From assembly GCA_009911185.1 (NCBI GenBank), contig QXWW01000028.1:1-55910 (forward strand): a stretch of DNA of 55,910 nucleotides, written 5' to 3'. This stretch comes from Lachnospiraceae bacterium (GTDB taxonomy: Bacteria > Bacillota > Clostridia > Lachnospirales > Lachnospiraceae). Under the pieces are notes generated by a model that saw nothing but the letters and a program-made list of their open reading frames with translations, was not told where the DNA came from and searched no databases. Each line of letters opens with the position of its first letter. Positions within the stretch are counted from its first letter, which is position 1. The position numbers were made by a program, and so were the translations under genes. Of this stretch, positions 8,580-17,128 are shown piece after piece.

Positions 8580-9884
8580 ATGAGGATGTATGATATTATT
8601 AACAAAAAGAAACATGGAAAACATTTGACAAAGCAGGAAATTCAATTCCTGGTGGAAGGTTACACGAACGGAAAAATTCCGGACTATCAGGTATCCGCGC
8701 TGATGATGGCGATATGTTTCCAGGGAATGGATGAAGAAGAAACCCTGAATTTAACGCTTGCTATGCGGGACAGCGGGGAAGTATTGGATTTGTCCGGGAT
8801 TCATGGGATTAAAGTAGACAAACACAGTACGGGAGGCGTAGGTGATAAGACTTCTCTGGTTTTGGCGCCAATGGCAGCGGCGCTTGGTATTCCGGTGGCA
8901 AAAATGTCTGGCAGAGGGCTGGGGCATACCGGAGGGACAATTGATAAACTGGAATGCTTTCCGGGGTTTTCCACAGCACTCTCTGTAGAAAAATTTTATG
9001 AGAACGTAAACCAGATTAAAATTGCCATTATGGGACAGACGGCAAAACTTGCGCCAGCCGATAAAAAGCTCTATGCATTGCGGGATGTGACTGCGACAGT
9101 CGACCAGCTCTCCCTTATCGCTTCCAGTATTATGAGTAAAAAGCTGGCGGCCAATTCGGACGCAATTGTCCTGGATGTAAAAACGGGAAACGGCGCTTTT
9201 ATGAAAACAGAGAAAGAAGCGTTTGCGCTTGCCAGAGAAATGGTTCAGATAGGGAACAATGCTGGAAAACGGACTTCGGCAGTGATAACGGATATGGATC
9301 AGCCTTTGGGTTACGCAGTCGGCAATTCCCTGGAAGTAAAAGAAGCAATTCTTGCGTTGAACGGGCTTGGTCCCGCCGATTTTATGGAGGTTGTCTATGC
9401 TTTGGGAATGGAGATGGTTTTGGCGGCGGAGCGGGCAGAAACTTATGAAGAGGCCCGGACGATGCTTGTGCAGACCATCAAAACAGGAGCGGCGCTAAAC
9501 AAATTTGCAGAATTTGTAGACGCCCAGGGCGGAGATAAGCGTCTGGTATTCCAGCCGGAACGTCTTCCGGTGGGAAAGATTCAATTGCAGGTGCAAAATA
9601 CACAAGAAGGCTATGTTTCCCGTATTCTGGCAGAAGAGATCGGGCTTGCAAGCCTGGCTTTAGGCGGCGGGCGCAGTACGAAAGAAAGTGAAATAGATTT
9701 GACCGTAGGAATTTTACTGAATAAAAAGCGGGGTGATCAGGTTCATCCCGGCGATGTGCTTGCTACTGTTTTTGCCAGTGATATGGAAAGAGCAAAAGAG
9801 GCTTATGGCAAAGTCGTGCATGCTTATCAGATTCAGGACCAGCCGGCTCCAAAGGTTCCTATGATAAAAGGAGTGGTACAGTAA
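8580..9884 (+). CDS. pdp: Pyrimidine-nucleoside phosphorylase (434 aa)
   Basis: Splits thymidine, uridine or deoxyuridine with phosphate to give the base and (deoxy)ribose-1-phosphate, for nucleoside salvage. The thymidine/pyrimidine phosphorylase signature is complete: SGRGLGHTGGT at residues 110-120 running into IDKLE. The phosphate loop KHSTGGVGDK is at 81-90, and GQTAKLAPADKKLYALRDVT follows. Length is normal for the homodimeric enzyme. The start is ATG 8580 with AGGAGG eight bases upstream; an ATG two codons later is less well placed. I name it pdp rather than deoA because Firmicute enzymes of this length are usually broad-specificity. It precedes the yqfC cluster without a visible terminator. 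Confidence 0.92.
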   Translation: MRMYDIINKKKHGKHLTKQEIQFLVEGYTNGKIPDYQVSALMMAICFQGMDEEETLNLTLAMRDSGEVLDLSGIHGIKVDKHSTGGVGDKTSLVLAPMAAALGIPVAKMSGRGLGHTGGTIDKLECFPGFSTALSVEKFYENVNQIKIAIMGQTAKLAPADKKLYALRDVTATVDQLSLIASSIMSKKLAANSDAIVLDVKTGNGAFMKTEKEAFALAREMVQIGNNAGKRTSAVITDMDQPLGYAVGNSLEVKEAILALNGLGPADFMEVVYALGMEMVLAAERAETYEEARTMLVQTIKTGAALNKFAEFVDAQGGDKRLVFQPERLPVGKIQLQVQNTQEGYVSRILAEEIGLASLALGGGRSTKESEIDLTVGILLNKKRGDQVHPGDVLATVFASDMERAKEAYGKVVHAYQIQDQPAPKVPMIKGVVQ

Positions 9885-9889
9885 GAGAC

Positions 9890-9918
9890 GCATAAGTTGG
9901 CATATTCCGGCATATAGT
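9890..9918 (+). promoter_or_regulatory. Possible sigma-E-like promoter before yqfC
   Basis: GCATAAGT (9890-9897), a 13-base gap, then CATATAGT (9911-9918), resembling the mother-cell sigma-E pattern. Bacillus yqfC and yqfD belong to the sigma-E regulon. The predicted transcription start would fall at the yqfC ATG (9924), implying a leaderless message, which weakens the call. Confidence 0.25.
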
Positions 9919-9923
9919 ACAAT

Positions 9924-10214
9924 ATGGATAAAATAAAAAAACCAAAACTAAAGCAGGTAAAATCAAATATTGTGGAATCCCTGGAATTGCCGCGGGATAT
10001 TATGTACGGAGCTGTAATTATCACGGCTATGGGGCGTAATCAGGTGTTGATAGAAAATTATAAAGGCATCATTGAATATACCCAGGAAAAAATCCGTCTG
10101 CAGACCAAAAACTGTCAGGTTACCGTCCAGGGCAAGCGGCTTGTGATTGAATATTACACCAATGAAGAGATGAAAATCACTGGATTTATACAGGGAATAT
10201 TATATGATTCATAA
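9924..10214 (+). CDS. yqfC: Sporulation protein YqfC (96 aa)
   Basis: Small conserved sporulation protein of unknown biochemistry that always travels with yqfD. The family hallmarks are visible: the LELPRDI segment near residue 22, then the ITAMGRNQVLIENYKGIIEYT core followed by KIRLQT and a beta-rich C-terminus (KRLVIEYYTNEEMKITGFI). There is no membrane segment. ATG 9924 has only a weak upstream ribosome binding site. It is followed 12 bases later by yqfD, so the two are co-translated. Confidence 0.88.
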   Translation: MDKIKKPKLKQVKSNIVESLELPRDIMYGAVIITAMGRNQVLIENYKGIIEYTQEKIRLQTKNCQVTVQGKRLVIEYYTNEEMKITGFIQGILYDS

Positions 10215-10226
10215 GGGGTAAGCCAA

Positions 10227-11489
10227 TTGTTAATTGATAAGTTAAAATACCTGCAGGGATATGTGAGAGTCCGGCTTTTTGGCTATGCGCCAGAGCGGTT
10301 TCTCAATCTATGCAGCAATCACAACATTTTAATCTGGAATCTGGAATACCGGGAGGAACAGTATGAGTTCTGCATCAGTGTGCGGGGGTTAAGGCGGCTA
10401 AAACCGATCCTGAAAAAAACCCGGACAAAACTGGTAATCCAGGAACGGACAGGACTGCCGTTCGTACTGAACCGTTACCGGAAACGCAAGCTTTTTTTTG
10501 CCGGGATTCTTCTGTGCTGCAGCCTGTTATATACCATGTCGCTCTTTGTCTGGAAAATTGAAGTCAACGGAAACCTTCATGAAACAGACAGCAATATTAT
10601 TAAATTTCTGGAAAAAAATCAGGTATATCATGGGCTGTTAAAAAGCAAAATAAACTGTGAAAAGATTGAAGAAGAACTGCGCGCCGGGTACGGAGATATT
10701 ATCTGGGCGTCCGCCAAGCTTCAGGGAACCATGCTTATTATTGATGTTCAGGAAAATCTCGCTACCAATCAGCAGGCACAGGATTCACAGGACAAAGACG
10801 ATACGCCCACTGATCTGGTAGCAGACAAAGAGGCGGAAATATACAGCATTCTCACCAGGCAGGGGACGCCGCTGGTAGAAAAGGGCGTAAAAGTAAAACC
10901 TGGAGACATTCTGGTAGAGGGGAAGAACCCTGTTATGAACGATGCCGGAGAAGTGGCAAGTTACCAGTACTGCGTATCAGACGCAGATATACTTGGAATT
11001 ACCCAGTATTCTTATACAGACAGTTTTTCCCTGCAGTATGAATATAAAAATTTCAGCCAGAAGAGCAGCACGGCTTTTGGAATCCGTTTGTTTCAGGCGC
11101 AGCTACGGCTTCCTCATTTTTCACACAAGTTTAAAGAATATGATACGATTACGGATGAATACGACGTGAAACTGGGAGAAACTTTTTATTTGCCTCTGCA
11201 ATTCATGAAAGAAACCCGCCGCGAGTACAAGACGGAGAAGCGAATGTACACCAAAGAAGAGGCAAAACAGCTTGCAAATGAAAAATTAAATGATTTTTGT
11301 AAAGAATTAACAGAAAAAGGTGTTCAAATAATAGAAAATAATGTTATGATAGTAACAGATGAAAAAAATTGTACTGCTTCCGGTAGTCTGAAGGTGATCG
11401 AACCGCTAGGCTCCCGGAAAGCAACCAATATTACAGACATACAGCAAGAAAGGCAGATGGAAGATGAGTCTGATGGAAACAGTAATTGA
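10227..11489 (+). CDS. yqfD: Sporulation protein YqfD (420 aa)
   Basis: Membrane protein of the YqfD family, required for efficient sporulation in Bacillus through an unknown mechanism. A roughly 88-residue cytoplasmic N-terminal part is followed by one membrane helix (about 89-108, FFAGILLCCSLLYTMSLFVW) and a large extracytoplasmic domain that begins IEVNGN and includes the typical GVKVKPGDILVEG turn. Translation starts at TTG 10227, with AAGGGG (10213-10218) eight bases ahead; no ATG is suitably placed. The end overlaps the phoH start by 26 bases. Confidence 0.9.
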   Translation: MLIDKLKYLQGYVRVRLFGYAPERFLNLCSNHNILIWNLEYREEQYEFCISVRGLRRLKPILKKTRTKLVIQERTGLPFVLNRYRKRKLFFAGILLCCSLLYTMSLFVWKIEVNGNLHETDSNIIKFLEKNQVYHGLLKSKINCEKIEEELRAGYGDIIWASAKLQGTMLIIDVQENLATNQQAQDSQDKDDTPTDLVADKEAEIYSILTRQGTPLVEKGVKVKPGDILVEGKNPVMNDAGEVASYQYCVSDADILGITQYSYTDSFSLQYEYKNFSQKSSTAFGIRLFQAQLRLPHFSHKFKEYDTITDEYDVKLGETFYLPLQFMKETRREYKTEKRMYTKEEAKQLANEKLNDFCKELTEKGVQIIENNVMIVTDEKNCTASGSLKVIEPLGSRKATNITDIQQERQMEDESDGNSN

Positions 11490-12474
11490 TTTGCCGGCAG
11501 AACACATTGCGAATGTATTCGGGCAGTTTGATACGTATAGGAAGAAAATAGAGCGTGCCTTTGGCGTGACAGTAGTCGTTCGCGAAGATCACCTGAAGCT
11601 GATGGGGAAGGATGCCGATGTAAAAAAAGCCTCCAGAGTCTTTACACAGCTTTTTGCATTGTCGAAAAGAGGCAACCAAATCAGCGAACAAAATGTAGAT
11701 TATGCCATTTCTCTGACCTTTGAGGAAAAGGAGTCGGCGATTGTGGAAATTGATAAAGAACTGGTCTGCCACACGATCAATGGGAAACCGGTAAAACCAA
11801 AGACGCTGGGACAGAAACAATATGTAGATGAAATCCGCAGTAAAATGATTGTATTTGGCATCGGCCCTGCCGGCACGGGCAAAACTTATCTTGCCATGGC
11901 CATGGCAATTACAGCCTTCAAAAATGAAGAAATTAATCGTATTATTCTTACCAGACCGGCAATCGAGGCCGGAGAAAAGCTTGGCTTTCTGCCAGGAGAT
12001 CTGCAAAGTAAGATTGACCCGTATTTAAGGCCCCTGTACGACGCATTATACCAGATTATGGGCGCAGACAGTTTTCAGAAGAACATGGAGAAAGGGCTGA
12101 TTGAAGTAGCTCCTCTTGCCTATATGAGGGGAAGGACGCTGGATAACGCGTTTATCATCCTGGATGAAGCGCAGAATACGACCCCGGCGCAAATGAAAAT
12201 GTTTTTGACCCGTATTGGCTTTGGATCGAAGGTGGTGGTAACCGGAGACGCCACGCAAAAGGATCTGGCGCCGGGAAGCGTTTCCGGTCTGGACGTAGCG
12301 TTGCGTGTTCTGAAAAATGTAGAAGATATTGGCGTCTGCAGACTGACAAGCAGTGATGTGGTAAGACATCCTCTTGTACAAAAAATAGTAAAGGCTTATG
12401 AAGATTATGAAAAACACGGGAGAAAAGGAAGCAGTGAAAAAAATCGGCAAAGGAGCAGAACCAGAAGACAATAA
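11464..12474 (+). CDS. phoH: PhoH-like ATPase (336 aa)
   Basis: Cytosolic P-loop ATPase (YlxR/YbeZ/PhoH family), presumed to work with YbeY in RNA handling or ribosome quality control. An N-terminal KH-like region (about 15-65) precedes the nucleotide-binding core. Walker A is GPAGTGKT (134-141). Walker B is FIILDEAQN (230-238), followed by the sensor stretch VVVTGD. Size is standard. The start at ATG 11464 overlaps yqfD; an ATG three codons later is an alternative. The yqfC-yqfD-phoH-HD-ybeY order is that of Bacillus and many Clostridia. Confidence 0.94.
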   Translation: MSLMETVIDLPAEHIANVFGQFDTYRKKIERAFGVTVVVREDHLKLMGKDADVKKASRVFTQLFALSKRGNQISEQNVDYAISLTFEEKESAIVEIDKELVCHTINGKPVKPKTLGQKQYVDEIRSKMIVFGIGPAGTGKTYLAMAMAITAFKNEEINRIILTRPAIEAGEKLGFLPGDLQSKIDPYLRPLYDALYQIMGADSFQKNMEKGLIEVAPLAYMRGRTLDNAFIILDEAQNTTPAQMKMFLTRIGFGSKVVVTGDATQKDLAPGSVSGLDVALRVLKNVEDIGVCRLTSSDVVRHPLVQKIVKAYEDYEKHGRKGSSEKNRQRSRTRRQ

Positions 12475-13696
12475 GATAGAAAAAGAGTATGAACTCCGAC
12501 ATCGAAAGGTCCTGATCTTCTTTATGGCAGCATGTACGATTTTAGAAAGCGTAATTGCCGGAGTACTCAGCAGACAGGCAGCCGACCGCTGTATGGCGCT
12601 TTTGTTTCTGGGGATTTTCTATTCCATATTATTTTTAACAGGTATGGAACTCTACCGGGGCCAGCAGGATTGGTTTTACAAAAAGACAGAAAATTATCTG
12701 CACCTTGCTCTTTGTCACGGTATTTCCAGCACCGTGGCAGTATTGTTTTTATTTCTGCCGGAATTTGCAAGGCCCGTATTACTTTTATCCGTGGGTATGA
12801 GTATGGAAACAAGCCCCTTTTTTGGAATGGCCGCTGGAATTTTTCATGCATTCATATATGCCCTTTGCGGACAGGGAAGCCTTTATGTGATGATCCTTGA
12901 CCTGCTTCTTCTGCTTTGCGGCTGCTTTGCCTCGACTTTTTTTTACAAAAAAGAATACTTCCGCTGGGAATTGTTGTTTCTTTTTCAGTTCGCCTTTGCA
13001 GGCATTATGATATTTTCTTATCTTCAGACTGGTCAATTAGAGCAGAATATGTTAATCTATGGGTTGTTTAATGGATTAATCTCTTCTTTTGGAGCGGCTA
13101 TGATTAATCAAATATACACGCTTCCTGTACAAAAGACTGCGCCTGCAGAACATACGCTGGATATATTGGATATCAAAATATTACAGAAAAAAGAACGCAT
13201 TCTATCTGAAGATTTTGAACTGATTTGCGCTATGAAAGAATTTTCTGCCGCCGATTACCTTCATGCCAGGAAAGTGTCTGAAATCTCGGAGAAATGTGCT
13301 GAGCTTCTTGGAGCAGATCCTTTTATTGCCGCCGCAGGCGGGTTATATTACCGTATTGGCCGGATGGAAGGAGAGCCTTATGTAGAAAACGGAGTCGCCC
13401 TCGCCAGAAGCAATTCCCTTCCCGAAGAAGTGATTGCCATTTTAGAAGAATACAACGGGGAAAAAAAGCTTCCTTCAACCATTGAATCATCCATTGTCCA
13501 TATAGTAGACAGTGTACTTGGCAAATTTGACGTATTGGATAAAACGATGCTGTCCAACTCGTGGAATCAGGATATTCTTGTGTATCAGACAATGAATGAA
13601 GCATCTGCCGCCGGTCTGTATGATAAATCGGGATTTAGCATGAATATGTTTCTTAAAATCAGGGATTATCTTATAAAGGAGGCGAAAATGTTTTGA
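12398..13696 (+). CDS. PgpH/YqfF-like membrane protein with a degenerate HD domain (about 432 aa)
   Basis: Occupies the position of yqfF/pgpH, whose products hydrolyse cyclic di-AMP. It has about seven hydrophobic segments between residues 37 and 245, then a C-terminal HD-like domain. Two departures from the family are visible. The large extracellular N-terminal domain is missing (432 aa against about 700). The catalytic motif is also lost: where the family has LYHDIGKM this protein has LYYRIGRM (316-323), replacing the His-Asp pair by Tyr-Arg, although the preceding His (H289 in YLHARKV) remains. It is therefore unlikely to be an active phosphohydrolase of this class. The start is uncertain: ATG 12398 or 12407, or GTG 12434 behind AAGGAAG. 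All overlap phoH. Its end overlaps ybeY. Confidence 0.75.
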   Translation: MKIMKNTGEKEAVKKIGKGAEPEDNKIEKEYELRHRKVLIFFMAACTILESVIAGVLSRQAADRCMALLFLGIFYSILFLTGMELYRGQQDWFYKKTENYLHLALCHGISSTVAVLFLFLPEFARPVLLLSVGMSMETSPFFGMAAGIFHAFIYALCGQGSLYVMILDLLLLLCGCFASTFFYKKEYFRWELLFLFQFAFAGIMIFSYLQTGQLEQNMLIYGLFNGLISSFGAAMINQIYTLPVQKTAPAEHTLDILDIKILQKKERILSEDFELICAMKEFSAADYLHARKVSEISEKCAELLGADPFIAAAGGLYYRIGRMEGEPYVENGVALARSNSLPEEVIAILEEYNGEKKLPSTIESSIVHIVDSVLGKFDVLDKTMLSNSWNQDILVYQTMNEASAAGLYDKSGFSMNMFLKIRDYLIKEAKMF

Positions 13697-14187
13697 CACT
13701 GATGTTCGAAGAAGAGACGGCATTCTTAGTTGATTTTGATTATAAAACGCTTGCCCGGCAGGTAGCAGAGGCCGCCGTCGAAGCGGAGGAATTTCCCTAT
13801 GAGGCGGAAATAAGTTTACTGCTGGTCTCAATAGAAGAAATCCGGGAAATCAATCGTGAGCACCGGCAGATTGACGCCCCCACAGACGTATTGTCCTTTC
13901 CCCTCATTGATTATAACTCTGCAGGTGATTTTTCACATCTTGAGGAAAACGGAGATAATTTTAATCCCGATACGGGCGAAGCGCTTCTTGGAGATATTGT
14001 CCTGTGTACGGATAAGGTAAAAGAACAGGCAAAACGTTTTGGACATAGTGTAAAACGAGAATATGCATTTCTGATTCTTCACAGTATGTTACATTTATTT
14101 GGTTATGACCATATGACACCGGAGGAAGCTGCGGTAATGGAAGAAAAGCAGAATAAAATTCTGGTTCAGATGGGAATTTTAAGATAA
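13693..14187 (+). CDS. ybeY: Endoribonuclease YbeY, rRNA maturation factor (164 aa)
   Basis: Zinc-dependent single-strand endoribonuclease for 16S rRNA 3'-end maturation and 70S ribosome quality control. The metal site HSMLHLFGYDH (three His) lies near the C-terminus, and the earlier INREHRQIDAPTDVLSFPL block is characteristic. Translation begins at TTG 13693: AGGAGG (13677-13682) is 10 bases ahead of it but 19 bases ahead of the next ATG (13702). The TTG overlaps the stop codon of the HD-protein gene, so the two are translationally coupled. Confidence 0.95.
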   Translation: MTLMFEEETAFLVDFDYKTLARQVAEAAVEAEEFPYEAEISLLLVSIEEIREINREHRQIDAPTDVLSFPLIDYNSAGDFSHLEENGDNFNPDTGEALLGDIVLCTDKVKEQAKRFGHSVKREYAFLILHSMLHLFGYDHMTPEEAAVMEEKQNKILVQMGILR

Positions 14188-14212
14188 AAATATAAAATTT
14201 GGAGGAATTATC

Positions 14213-15343
14213 ATGAAAAAACGAATGATCTGCTTGTTATTGGCTGCCTGCGTACTGGCCACGGCTGGCTGCGGCAAAAAGAAAGAGGAACCTGAAAAAG
14301 AACCGGTAGTGGAGGTCAAGGAAGAGGTAGAGAAGCCCAAGGAAGAGCCGAAGGTGGAAGAACCAGAAGATACGCATGAAGGAATGGCAAAAAGTTATCT
14401 TACAGGAGAATGGATTGATGAGGAGCTTGCAGGTAAGAGACCCCTTGCCGTCATGATCGGAAATACTTCGGATGCACTGCCTCAGTATGGAATTTCTTCT
14501 GCAGATGTCATTTATGAAGTGCCGGTGGAAGGTTCCTATACACGTTTGATGGCAATTTTTCAGGATTACAGTGGATTGGAGAAGATTGGTTCTGTCAGAA
14601 GCTGCCGCCATTATTTCATCTATTTTGCCAAAGAATTTGATGCTCTTTACACCCATTATGGACAGGCAGTCTACGCAGAGCCAATTCTTGCACGGGAGGA
14701 TGTCCACAATTTAAGCGGTATGGATTCTGCTCTTGAATCCATTATGTTTTATCGTGATGCCAACCGTAAAGCGCCGCACAATGCGTTTATCAGTGAAGAG
14801 GGGATTAAGGCCGGCATAGAAAAGAAACAATATCGTACAGACATTGCCGAAACTTACAGCGGACATTATCAGTTTGCAGAGGACGATACCCAGGTACAGC
14901 TTTCCGGAGAAGATGCGCTGGTGGTAAGCCCCGGATATTTCGTGAATAAGCCCTGGTTTGTATACAACAGTGAAGACGGGCTGTATTACCGTTATGAGTT
15001 TAAAGATAAACAGATTGACGGCGCCAATGAACAGCAGCTTGCTGTCAAGAATATTCTGATACAATACTGCGACTGGTCAAAAAAAGATGAGAATGGTTAT
15101 CTGGATATTAATACGACTTCCGGTGGAAACGGCTGGTTTATCACAAACGGAAAAATGGAGAAGGTAACCTGGACAAAAGCAAATGAAGATTCTCCGGCGC
15201 GTTATTTTGATGAGAGTGGAAACGAAATTACCATTAATCAGGGAAAGACCTGGGTGTGTATTGCGCGTAATAACTATCAGGACCGATTTGGCGTCTACGC
15301 AACAGAAGAAGAATTATCTGAAGCAAGGGCAACAGAACAATAA
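14213..15343 (+). CDS. DUF3048 (YerB-like) lipoprotein, 376 aa
   Basis: Secreted lipoprotein. A signal peptide (MKKRMICLLLAACVLATAGC) ends in a lipobox-like TAGC, slightly unusual with Thr at -3. A Lys/Glu/Pro-rich linker (about 22-58) follows, then the DUF3048 domain (GKRPLAVMIGNTSDALPQYG, with YEVPVEGSYTRLMAIF shortly after), and a C-terminal DUF3048_C region. The role is unknown; Bacillus YerB is the nearest named relative. A ribosome binding site, GGAGG, lies just before ATG 14213. It follows ybeY by 25 bases and precedes the flippase by 21, so one transcript is likely. Confidence 0.88.
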   Translation: MKKRMICLLLAACVLATAGCGKKKEEPEKEPVVEVKEEVEKPKEEPKVEEPEDTHEGMAKSYLTGEWIDEELAGKRPLAVMIGNTSDALPQYGISSADVIYEVPVEGSYTRLMAIFQDYSGLEKIGSVRSCRHYFIYFAKEFDALYTHYGQAVYAEPILAREDVHNLSGMDSALESIMFYRDANRKAPHNAFISEEGIKAGIEKKQYRTDIAETYSGHYQFAEDDTQVQLSGEDALVVSPGYFVNKPWFVYNSEDGLYYRYEFKDKQIDGANEQQLAVKNILIQYCDWSKKDENGYLDINTTSGGNGWFITNGKMEKVTWTKANEDSPARYFDESGNEITINQGKTWVCIARNNYQDRFGVYATEEELSEARATEQ

Positions 15344-15364
15344 AAGTTTGACTGGGGAATTTTT

Positions 15365-17020
15365 ATGAGTAAAACGAGAAAAAGTGAGTCCAATTTTTTG
15401 GTACAGGGTTCTATTTTAGCGGTTGCTTCCATCATAAGCCGAATTATAGGATTACTGTACCGGATTCCCTTAAAATCGATTATCGGCGATATTGGAAATG
15501 ACTATTATGGCACGGCTATGGAGATTTACAGTATTTTGCTGTTAATCTCCTCTTACAGTCTGCCGGTGGCTGTTTCAAAACTGGTGTCGGCCAGAGTGGC
15601 AAAGGGACAGCGAAAAAATGCATACCGGATTTTCAAAGGTGCTTTACTGTTTGCATTAATTTCCGGAAGCGCTGCGGGACTGCTTGTATTTTTTGGCGCG
15701 GGATTTATAACTACCCACATCGTGAATACGCCATTGAGTATTTTTGCCCTCCAGGTATTGTCCCCGACCCTGTTGATTGTGGCCTTGCTGGGCGTTATCC
15801 GGGGATTTTTCCAGGGAATGGGAACCATGATGCCAAGCGCCTTTTCGCAGCTTTTAGAACAAATTATTAATGCCGTAGTCAGCGTATGGATCGCATATAT
15901 GCTTTATCAGTATGGGACAAAAATCGGAGCTGTATTAGGTAATCCAGCTACTTATGCCGAAGCCTATGGAGCCGCTGGAGGCACATTTGGTACGGGAGTA
16001 GGCGCTGCAGCCGCGCTTTTATTTACCTTTATCGTATTTTTGGTATACCGCCCGGTGTACAGAAATAAATTTTCAAAAGAGAGAGAACCAAAAACAGAGA
16101 GCTATGGTAGAATTTTCAGCATCCTTCTGCTTACGATTTTACCGGTGCTGTTAAGCACTACAATTTACAATATCACTTCATTTTTGGATACCAGTGTGTT
16201 TAAGCAGATCGCGGATCTGCAGGGCTATAAAGTTAAAGAATACAGTACCATGTGGGGAATTTATGTGGGAGAGTATAAAGTATTAACAAACGTGCCAATC
16301 GCCATCGCTTCATCTGTGGCAACTTCCAGCGTTCCCAGCCTTTCCACGGCATTTGCTGCAAGACATATCTCGGAGGTAAAGCGCAAGGTAGGGTATTCCA
16401 TACGCTTTATCATGGTAATTGCTATTCCCTGCGCCGTAGGTATGGGCGTGCTCGCCTCACCAATATTGCAGCTCCTGTTTCAGGACAGCCGCGAAATGCC
16501 GGAACATATGATGCAGATTGGAGCAGTTTCCATTATTTTTTACTCTCTTTCTACTTTGAGCAACGGAATTTTGCAGGGCATTAACCGCATGAATGTCCCA
16601 GTGAAAAATGCCGCCATTACACTGGTATTACATATGGGAGTCCTTGCCGCATTGATGTATGGCCTGGATTTGAACATTTATGCAGTGGTGTGGGCAAATA
16701 CATTTTTCTCATTTATGATGTGTATCTTAAATGGCCTTGCCATCCGCAAGTACCTCCGCTACCGCCAGGAAATAAAACGGACCTTTGTAGTGCCAACCAT
16801 CTGTGCCGCAGTCATGGGGGGAGTGGTTTACGGCGTTTACTGGCTTTTTATGAACATCATCCACATGAACGCTATTGCAACAACGGTTTCCATTATTGCC
16901 GGAAGCTGTGTTTATTTCTTTTTACTGTTGTTACTGCGGGGATTGCGCGAGAAAGAGCTCCAAAGCTTCCCTATGGGGAATCTGCTCATTAAGATTGGAA
17001 AGAAATTGCATCTGATGTAA
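15365..17020 (+). CDS. MurJ/SpoVB-type polysaccharide biosynthesis flippase (551 aa)
   Basis: Multi-pass membrane protein of the MVF/MOP superfamily (PST branch) with about 14 helices. The opening FLVQGSILAVASIISRIIGLLYRIPL is the standard start of the SpoVB/YtgP(MurJ) group, which move lipid-linked precursors such as lipid II across the membrane. Length agrees with YtgP (about 540). From sequence alone I cannot decide between the vegetative lipid II flippase and the spore-cortex flippase SpoVB; the neighbouring cell-wall and sporulation genes fit both. Start ATG 15365 is preceded by a weak GGGGA. It ends at a shared terminator facing the symporter gene. Confidence 0.88.
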   Translation: MSKTRKSESNFLVQGSILAVASIISRIIGLLYRIPLKSIIGDIGNDYYGTAMEIYSILLLISSYSLPVAVSKLVSARVAKGQRKNAYRIFKGALLFALISGSAAGLLVFFGAGFITTHIVNTPLSIFALQVLSPTLLIVALLGVIRGFFQGMGTMMPSAFSQLLEQIINAVVSVWIAYMLYQYGTKIGAVLGNPATYAEAYGAAGGTFGTGVGAAAALLFTFIVFLVYRPVYRNKFSKEREPKTESYGRIFSILLLTILPVLLSTTIYNITSFLDTSVFKQIADLQGYKVKEYSTMWGIYVGEYKVLTNVPIAIASSVATSSVPSLSTAFAARHISEVKRKVGYSIRFIMVIAIPCAVGMGVLASPILQLLFQDSREMPEHMMQIGAVSIIFYSLSTLSNGILQGINRMNVPVKNAAITLVLHMGVLAALMYGLDLNIYAVVWANTFFSFMMCILNGLAIRKYLRYRQEIKRTFVVPTICAAVMGGVVYGVYWLFMNIIHMNAIATTVSIIAGSCVYFFLLLLLRGLREKELQSFPMGNLLIKIGKKLHLM

Positions 17021-17068
17021 TCTATGAGGATTTGTTTCATCAAGATTTAGCAGATAAAATATAATTAT

Positions 17069-17106
17069 AAAACTGGCTGCCGCATGTTGAGACAGCCAGT
17101 TTTTTG
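17069..17106. terminator. Bidirectional terminator between convergent genes
   Basis: A perfect 11-bp stem, AAAACTGGCTG (17069-17079) with CAGCCAGTTTT (17093-17103), followed by T on the + strand and by a T-rich stretch on the reverse strand. It separates the flippase gene (+) from the symporter gene (-). Confidence 0.88.
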
Positions 17107-17128
17107 TTGTCAAGTTTTCTTTTACCAA

